A stretch of DNA of 64,000 nucleotides from Chionis minor (Eukaryota > Chordata > Aves > Charadriiformes > Chionididae): positions 499,609-563,608 of the forward strand of contig VZSF01000638.1 of NCBI GenBank assembly GCA_013398295.1, read 5' to 3'. The notes below the pieces were generated by a model, which saw only the letters and a list, made by a program, of their open reading frames with translations, made no database searches and was not told where the DNA came from. Below, piece by piece: positions 56,977 to 64,000 of this stretch. Each line of letters opens with the position of its first letter. Positions within the stretch are counted from its first letter, which is position 1. Made by a program: the position numbers and the translations under genes.

Positions 56977-59304
56977 GCAGTGACTCAGTTTTGCTCGCAG
57001 TTGGCTCTGTTGAAATGCTGCCTCCTACCCACCTGAACAGGATGAAGTGCCTCCATGCAAGTAATGAGTGTGCTTATCACATGGCTGAAGGGAGCCTTCA
57101 CACAGGCAATTGCTCCCCATCAGCTATAACTTGCTGGACTCTGGCAGCTGGACCACCAGCCCCTGTTTCCCAGTCTGTTCCCTGTTCAGTCAGTGCAGAG
57201 GCTCCGAGCGCTGGCTGAGAGTACAGGATCGAGGACAAAGCAGAGTGAAACAGGAATCCGTGACAGGATGCAGTAAGGGTTCTTTTTTGTAGACCTAAAG
57301 CTGTATTTTAAGGAGGTAGGGAACAGATTGGGATCCCAGTTAGTGTGTAGTATCAGGTAGAAGGATGAGGATGTAGAGTAAGGGTCTGGGTTGTGGAAGA
57401 GAAGACCGACTATAGAAGAGTTAGGGAAGGAAAACAAGAACACGTTTCATGTCCAGCTACTGCCACAGTGCAAACAGAATTTAGGAATCCCCTGTGTAGG
57501 CCTGGCATGCATTCTTCCTTGCTGCAGACACATTCTCCTTATTTATAAGTCATCGTTCACCCGTTTGCCACACATCCTATGCACTGTTTCTGCAACCTCT
57601 CCTGTAGCTCAACAGTTTAACCACATCAGTGGAAAATTCACAGTATAAAAAGTGAGCCTGGGTTGTCATGGTGTTCAGCCACCTCGACTAGTACCTTCTG
57701 AGAAAGACATACATTCTCAGTGTAACTGTGCAACTGTTACAATTGTAAACTGTTTCCCCAAAAGGCTAGAAGCGTGTGTAATGATCTCTACTATTTTTCA
57801 CTGCAGTTTGTAAAGGTGCCTCATCAATGTCCCCTCAGGTTTGCTGCTATGGAAGTTGAAGACTGTTCTCTATCACTTGTCACTGAAAAATTACAGATTA
57901 AAAATATTCAGGGAAAGGAAAGAAAATGAGAGAAAAGAAAAGGGACTGGGGCATGGGAGGAGAGATGCTTTTCAATCCAGATAATGTCACTAGTTGAGGT
58001 TACAGGACACAGTATTTGTGCCATCAATACAAAGAAACACAGGATTAGAGTTACTATATGAGAGGAGTACTTGGGTGACGAGTCCCTAAACTACTGTTGC
58101 AGTAGAGGAGAAGGAAGGTAGGAACATACCCTTTGAACGTGGGTTCAGGGCAGCTTGGTTGGTTAGAGAGGAACAAGTAAAATACAAGCATAGAGTAATT
58201 TCTGCACCACACATGGGCAGAATCTTTCTTGTTACCACCTCCCAACCAGTGCCATACTGCAAGGTCTCCCACATGAGCCTTTTGTTCTTTTTTTATGCTT
58301 TTCTTCCTGGACCATCTGACCAGTCGCAGAACTGGTGAAACCTCAGAATCGCTTTCATGTAAGCAATCTCACATTCTCTAGTGTGAATTTTTTCATGCGA
58401 GCAACACATTTTCAAGGATTGTCAGACATGGAATCAGGCATCTGAAAAAATGTTCAATTCAGAACGTTAAGTTTAATTAAAAATAAACTTCAGAAATGTT
58501 CCCATTGGAGTCTTAATCAAAGACAATGAAGTTTAAAACTGAAAACCCAGTTTAATCCAAACATCCTTAAAAAGAATGTTTCAACAAAAATTTTCCTATG
58601 CCCTTCTGTCTAGGATTTGCATAATGCCTAACATCCTTTCTATGGTCCAATCCTTTGGACTTCTAAAAAAATTTATTTTGACTTATCAATGAATTTTGAT
58701 CCCTGATCCTTAGCAGGCAATAACAGGTTGGTCACAAAGCCTGCTGGCTTTAAAGTGGCTGGTTAAGATGTGACATAAACCCATAAACGAAAGAAATTAA
58801 AAGTTAGCGTAAATAATGCATTCATCTCTGCCTCTGACAACCACAGCAGCAAACCAGGACCAGTTTTCTACCTCCTGAGAGTCCTTGTGGTAAAGTCAGG
58901 TTAGGTAGACAGTGTACACAAACACCATATTCTGAGCCCTTGCTGGTATACGCAGAATTTCTGCTTTCAAAGAGAATATTTCTTCCTTCCTGCCCTACTC
59001 TCTTGTCCTTTTCCAAGTGTCCCCTCTTTTCTGCTACCCTCACTTTTCCCCTCTCTATCCCATACTTGGAGTGAGATACCAGTGAAACCTGAGAGATAAG
59101 TGGGCTGTATGTCTCCTCTTCCATCATACACCTGCCCTGCAGCCGGCTGGATCTCACCTTTCAGCTAGTGAGTGAAGGGTACCCTAATTCATACAGCACT
59201 TTCTCTGTACAATTACTGCGTGCATATGTTTCCTGTGGTGTCATTCCCGGGTGCTTGCACAGCAGTGACCTCTGATGGAGGAGCTACTTCCATTATAAAT
59301 CATA

Positions 59305-59725
59305 GCCTCAGAGTGTATTTAGATAGAGAGGGACCTCTGGAAGTAATTTTGTCCAACCGTCTGCTCAGAGCAGAAGCAACATTCCCAAATTGCTCAGAGC
59401 GCTCTTCAGTTGGGTTTTGACTACATGCAAGGGTGGAGAATCTGCAGCCCTTCTAGGCTGTTCCAGTATTTGATTTCCCTCACTGTTAAAAAAAAAGAAA
59501 AGAAAAGAAAAAACCTAATTGGGATTTTCCTTTTTTATCTTGTTTCCAATGCCTCGTTTCTATTGCCTCTCATTCTATCCCTGTGCATCTCTGAGATGAG
59601 TCTGGCACCTCCCGTTAGATCTTTGAAGACAGCAATAAAGTCTCTGCTTTGCCTTCTTATCTACAGTCTGAATAGGCACAGTTCTCTCAGCTTCTAGTCT
59701 GTCATGAGTCCTACTTCCCATATCC
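59305..59725 (-). mobile_element. Old CR1 fragment, minus strand
   Basis: Antisense CR1 landmarks occur in order: GAGGGACCTCTGGAAGTAA with GTCCAACC, GAGAATCTGCAGCCCTTCT (corresponding to 'GGAGACTCCACAACCTC'), CTGTTCCAGTATTTGATT, CCTCACTGTTAAAAAA, and TGCCTCTCATTCTATCCCTG. A purine-rich A/AAAG expansion (59,487-59,511) interrupts it. It is diverged and 5' truncated. Confidence 0.72.
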
Positions 59726-62085
59726 CCTATTGCGAGCACAACGAATTGGGTTGCTGATGTGTGCTCGGTGCCTGTCTGCTGCCTTGCCTAAGAGGCAGAG
59801 AAGTTATAGCCAGTTTCTTAACTTTAATCATGCAAATTTAGTTGGTTACCAAGTCAATTATTTGCAGGCACTTGCATTTGCTGTTGACAGAGGGGTATGT
59901 GAATGAGAATGGGAAATGCAGCAGGGTCTGTTTCAGTTTTGCTGTCTCCTCACAGAGGCTACAGGCCATGACAGATGGAGACATCACATATCAGCCTTTC
60001 TGCTCTAAGGGCTAAAGTGTGTGGGGAAAATCAAGTTATCCATTTTGGTTTTGTGCAGGATCACACTGCCAAATTTATTGCTGAGCACTGGCTAGATTGG
60101 AAGGTAAGGCCAGTCTTCTGGCTGGGCATCAGTTAAAGGATGGGCCATTGGGCAGATCATCAATTGCACAGGGTATTTTTATTGTGGAGACTAGGATGGC
60201 TACTGACTGTGGTGGGGAGAAGAGCATGAGGAAGCAGAAAGGTAACAGTAGTTGGCTAAGGGAGGTCCATATATTAACTCTTTGTTCTTGTGGGCTACTG
60301 CACAAATTTGAGCCCTAGCAACTGCTCTTAGAGGACAGGGAAAAGAGATTTGATTGAAAACTCATGTCATGTAAGCAAAAATTCTGATTAATGGAAACCT
60401 AGTGGTGGAATAATGAATGAATTAGAGACTGAGATCAAAAAAGTATGAGGTGGGTCCAGTTGTAGAGACAGGACCATTGGGGGATAAACTGCAGGGCCTG
60501 TAAACACTTTAAGAGATAAAAGGGATTGTCAAAAGGATTTGGAAAATAGTTTAAAAAATTACTAAGATCAATGGTTGAGGCTAAATTGTTGTTTTGAGAG
60601 GCTTTGTACAGGAGAAGTAAGTGAGAGCCTGGGGACATTTTTTTCAAATATTTTTCTTCTCCAAAGAGAATAAGAAAACCAATCTCCCCATGACTCATCT
60701 TCAGAATCAAAATGCAGATGCCCTCAGAGGTTTAGAGAAGGGTCATTGTAGAGGTTGTGACACTTCTCCAAAACTTTGCTACGCAAGTGATTAATGGGAA
60801 GAAAAGCTGTTAGAGATGTGTCAGCAGAAGTGAAAGGAGCACCCAGCTGTAGCTGCAAATCCAATTGCACAAGATCCTCTGATCCCCATTTCATTCTGCG
60901 GAAATGTAAGCCCCCTCAAAATGGTTAAAAAATGTATTTTGCCAGTAATTATGGATTGAATTTGGCAAATTCCTTAGTTACTCCATTTTTAAGCATGTAT
61001 AATAAATTGTTCTCATGAATTTTCCATACCTTTCAATGATGACATGACAAGTTGGGAGCCATTGTTCACAACTTCAGTGCAAGATCATGGGTGAGGCTTT
61101 CTTTTTGTAGATTTCTGCATAGTTTTTCTACTATTCATTTTCTATGTACTCCAACTTTTATATTGAGGGGTGTTGCTGAAGGCAGCTGCTATTTTTGTTA
61201 ATTTAAGATTTTTTCTGTTAGGAGTCCTGAACTCTGATGGAGAATTACTTTTATTCTTTTTTAGTTTGTTGAGTTCTTTTTAATTAGAGTATGAAAGAGT
61301 ATGAATGTTCTTGTCTAAGAAAAAATAACTAAAAAAGATTAGTTTTCATTGAAATGAATCCACAAATCCCGTCAGGTTCTTAATCTCAGGCTGTTGATTG
61401 AAGTATAGATGACTTACTGATAATTATTAAAGCTTTATACTTACAACTTAAACCAAAAACTATAAAAGTGCATCTTCACATGTTGTTCTGTTATCTGTCT
61501 TTACACAATCGGGAGATATTCACAGTGTACTTACATGAAACAGGTCTGAAATAAATGACTACAAAAAGGTCTCATATCAATAAAAATATTCAAATGAGAA
61601 ACTGTTACAAAAAGAAAAAGGGTATTAGGGTACATGTTGCTAATTCCCACCTTTGAATGTAACTGTAGAGAAAGGCAGTAGCTTTAAGAAACTCTGTACA
61701 ACAGTTTCAAGGACAGGAATTAAGGTATGGAAACTTTTTCTTGAAAGCAAAGTGTTTTGGTGTGGTTTTTTTCCAATTCCTTCAAGCAACTTTGGCGCTT
61801 TAAAAACAACAGATAGCTTGGCAGCACTGGAGAAAGAGTGCTGTGATCCCTGCATTAACTTGTGTAACCTACTCTTTGTTAGAGTAGGGGAAACTGACAC
61901 ATAAAATCCAACATTTTTCATGTTATAGTTCAGGTGGCTAAGAGAAAGATTGGGTTAATTTATATATATAAATAAAAATAAATAAACATGGTATGTTATG
62001 TGTCAGGTTCACATTTACTTTTGTTTATGAATATGATTTATCTTTGTCTAATTTACATGCCTAACACATTTTCCTATCTTGGCTT

Positions 62086-62104
62086 CCCCCCCCCTCCCCC
62101 CTCC
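62086..62104 (-). repeat. C-rich tract (G-runs on minus strand)
   Basis: Nine Cs, T, six Cs, T, two Cs; G-runs on the minus strand. Confidence 0.85.
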
Positions 62105-63117
62105 ATGAATAGGAAAAACCCTAATGATGAAGGTCTTATGAAGGTTCAGCAAAGGTATTGTTGTTCTAGACTTTAGGGGTCTCTGCAAGTCTGTGTTTTA
62201 TCCAAGTTGAAAAGTAGAGCTTTTGAGGGTTGGGGAATGTTGGAAATTCATTCCACTCCTCTTAAATAGGCCAAGATGTTGCCTGATTTCGGTGTGAGCA
62301 CAGATATGGCTGGCTGTAGCAAGTCCTGTCTTGTCAATAGTTTTCCTTAATAACGTCATGGAGCTGTCAGTAAAGCATTGCAATAATATCATGGAGCTCT
62401 CAAGTTGACAGGAAGACACTGTAGGATAACTAGGATGCCAGAGTTTGGCATGTTCCGAGTGCAGTTCGGCCCTCTGTGCTAATCTAGAAGAATCACTGGG
62501 CAGTATGTATGCACAGAACATAGCTACCATTGAGCACTGTAGACAATCCACTACTGTTCCACTGCATGACTAGGTTTACCAATACAATATTTACCCTGGT
62601 GTCTTATACAGTGAGCAGAAAAGCATTTTTGGATTTCATTGGGACAGATGTTCATTGATAATATTTTTGAAAGCAGCCTAAAGATCAGGAAAAAGTTTTC
62701 TCTCTCTCAATGTTTCTCTACTTCTTATGCTCCACTTGGGTGTGACAGGCAGAAAATTGTGCCAGGTTTACAAAGACAATAGTATCCTGAACATTTTATT
62801 ATTCTTAGCCCTGCAAGTTGTGTTTTGCACAGACCAGTTACAAAATCTGCTAAGTTCCCAGTTATGCAAGATTGCAGGACCTGCTGGTCTTCTGTGGCTA
62901 TCTGAAGTCCAGCCGCCCCAGTGATCATTGCAGGAAGGTAGAAGTCCCTTCGCACAGGGTTGCTCGTGAGAATGGCCCTTCTGAATCTGGTTAGACCTTC
63001 AGCTGGTCATACAGTCAACTGTCATGTGCTGCTGTGCAGAATCAGTAGGACTCCACTGAGACACAACAGATGGCTGTAAAATACTACTCTGAAAGACAAT
63101 GTCTGGTTTGTTGGGGG

Positions 63118-63155
63118 TTTTGTTTGTTTGTTTGTTTGTTTGTTTGTTTGTTTTT
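63118..63155 (+). repeat. (TTTG)n microsatellite
   Basis: Eight to nine uninterrupted TTTG units ending in a T-run. Confidence 0.95.
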
Positions 63156-63282
63156 GTCTGGTGAAACTAATTGTCTCAAAATGTACTGTGATGGCCTTAT
63201 ATCCCTCATATCTCTGTTTTTACCCACGCCAGAGGAGGATTAGAGGCATCCCTGTGCTTGAAGAAATGGAGTAATTTATTTT

Positions 63283-63308
63283 TAAATAAATCAATAAATA
63301 AATAAATA
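63283..63308 (+). repeat. (AAAT)n microsatellite
   Basis: AAATAAATCAATAAATAAAT-type array with one interruption. Confidence 0.9.
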
Positions 63309-64000
63309 GATCAGCTGCTCTTTACTTTGATTTACTTGTACGTTGTTTTCAGAAAACACAGCCCAAGGTTTGTGAAACCCACAGGTCTCCTAAGAGTTCC
63401 CTAAACACCAAACCAAAGTTGATTAATGGTTGATGGTAGAATTTTCCATCTCTGTTTTGATGGTGTTTTGATTTTTGTGAAGGGTGTGAGGGTCCTTCAG
63501 TTCAAAAAAGTTTAAAGTGTGTCTCTAGTCTAGTAATTACAGCACTTACTTAGAAGTGGGAAGACCTAAATTCAGTGCAGTGCTTCAAACACTGTGCACA
63601 TTTTTTTAAGACATGACCAGAGGTAGCTGTTTCCAACGTGTCTGCTTTGGTCACTGAACAATTGAACAATTGACATGAAAGGGATGTGGCAGCCCTTTCT
63701 AAGTGGGCCTGCTAAATCTGATGAGATGAAGGTTACTTTATTTGGGAACCTGATGGAATGAGGCTTATATAGTCATATAAGATATAAAGTCATACAAGAC
63801 AGACTGGTACGATTTAAGTGTGAAGTTAGTAACACTGATGAGGCAATGTGAATGCCTCATCAATACAAATAGATCAATCAAATTCCTTGGTTGGACATAT
63901 CTTCATCAGAAGACTCATCTGAATTCTCATGTCTCAAAAGTTCTTTTGATTCTTATAGTATATCTGAGAATTACTAGTATCGCTGCAAGAAGACAGGCGT

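Larger units (their letters stand above)
54331..64000. other. Upstream flank of FYB1, no gene recognised
   Basis: The first about 0.9 kb is GC-rich and probably includes the FYB1 promoter. Beyond that I recognise only CR1 fragments (56,905-56,976 and about 59,305-59,725) and simple repeats. In mammals C9 lies upstream of FYB1; I searched by eye for MACPF/LDLRA-type exons and could not identify any. The longest open frames (54,686-55,207 plus; 62,198-62,551 minus) show no domain. Confidence 0.6.

Noticed and set aside
62198..62551. 117-codon minus-strand open frame
   Set aside because: No recognised domain; length is within what chance gives in 64 kb. It might be an exon of an unknown transcript or a repeat, but nothing in the sequence supports either.

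Overview
The window is vertebrate nuclear DNA, almost certainly avian. It is AT-rich and repeat-poor, nearly all recognisable interspersed repeats are CR1 LINEs with the bird/reptile-type 3' end (ATTCTATG-like octamers), and it carries one large intron-rich immune gene. I recognise that gene as FYB1 (ADAP/SLAP-130/FYB, the FYN- and SLP-76-binding adaptor of T cells, platelets and myeloid cells). It lies on the minus strand and fills roughly positions 1-54,150. Only the last coding exon appears to lie beyond the left edge.

Layout in transcription order (right to left). 54,149-64,000 is upstream DNA with no gene I can recognise, some old CR1 pieces and simple repeats. Exon 1 ends at 54,146 with a strong Kozak ATG that is also the last codon of the exon. 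Intron 1 (about 13 kb) holds a candidate in-frame cassette exon (46,478-46,534) and two CR1 copies facing head to head (49,149-52,375). Exon 2 (39,931-41,074) carries the long proline/lysine-rich N-terminal half. After a 15-kb intron, exons 3-16 (24,863 down to 827) encode the proline-rich segment, acidic tyrosine motifs, the first helically extended SH3 domain, the SLP-76/FYN/Ena-VASP docking region and the second SH3-like domain. Every exon-exon junction keeps frame. One of them does so only if a GC-AG splice donor is used (exon 13).

The encoded protein from the exon 1 ATG to the end of exon 16 is 789 complete codons plus two bases. A short C-terminal tail outside the window remains. The exons are unusually fragmented: 20, 29, 32 and 34 nt micro-exons occur, and several combinations are phase-matched for joint skipping.

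No prokaryotic features, CRISPR array, tRNA, rRNA or viral gene was found. The most notable observations are the GC donor with a GT donor 4 nt downstream, a second FPPPPP (EVH1-type) motif and an extra YDDV motif compared with the mammalian protein as I remember it, the Met-only coding contribution of exon 1, the in-frame cassette exon, an intronic CpG-dense island, and the CR1 structures (head-to-head pair, 155-bp tandem duplication, internal deletion). I found nothing I would call a wholly new biological system.
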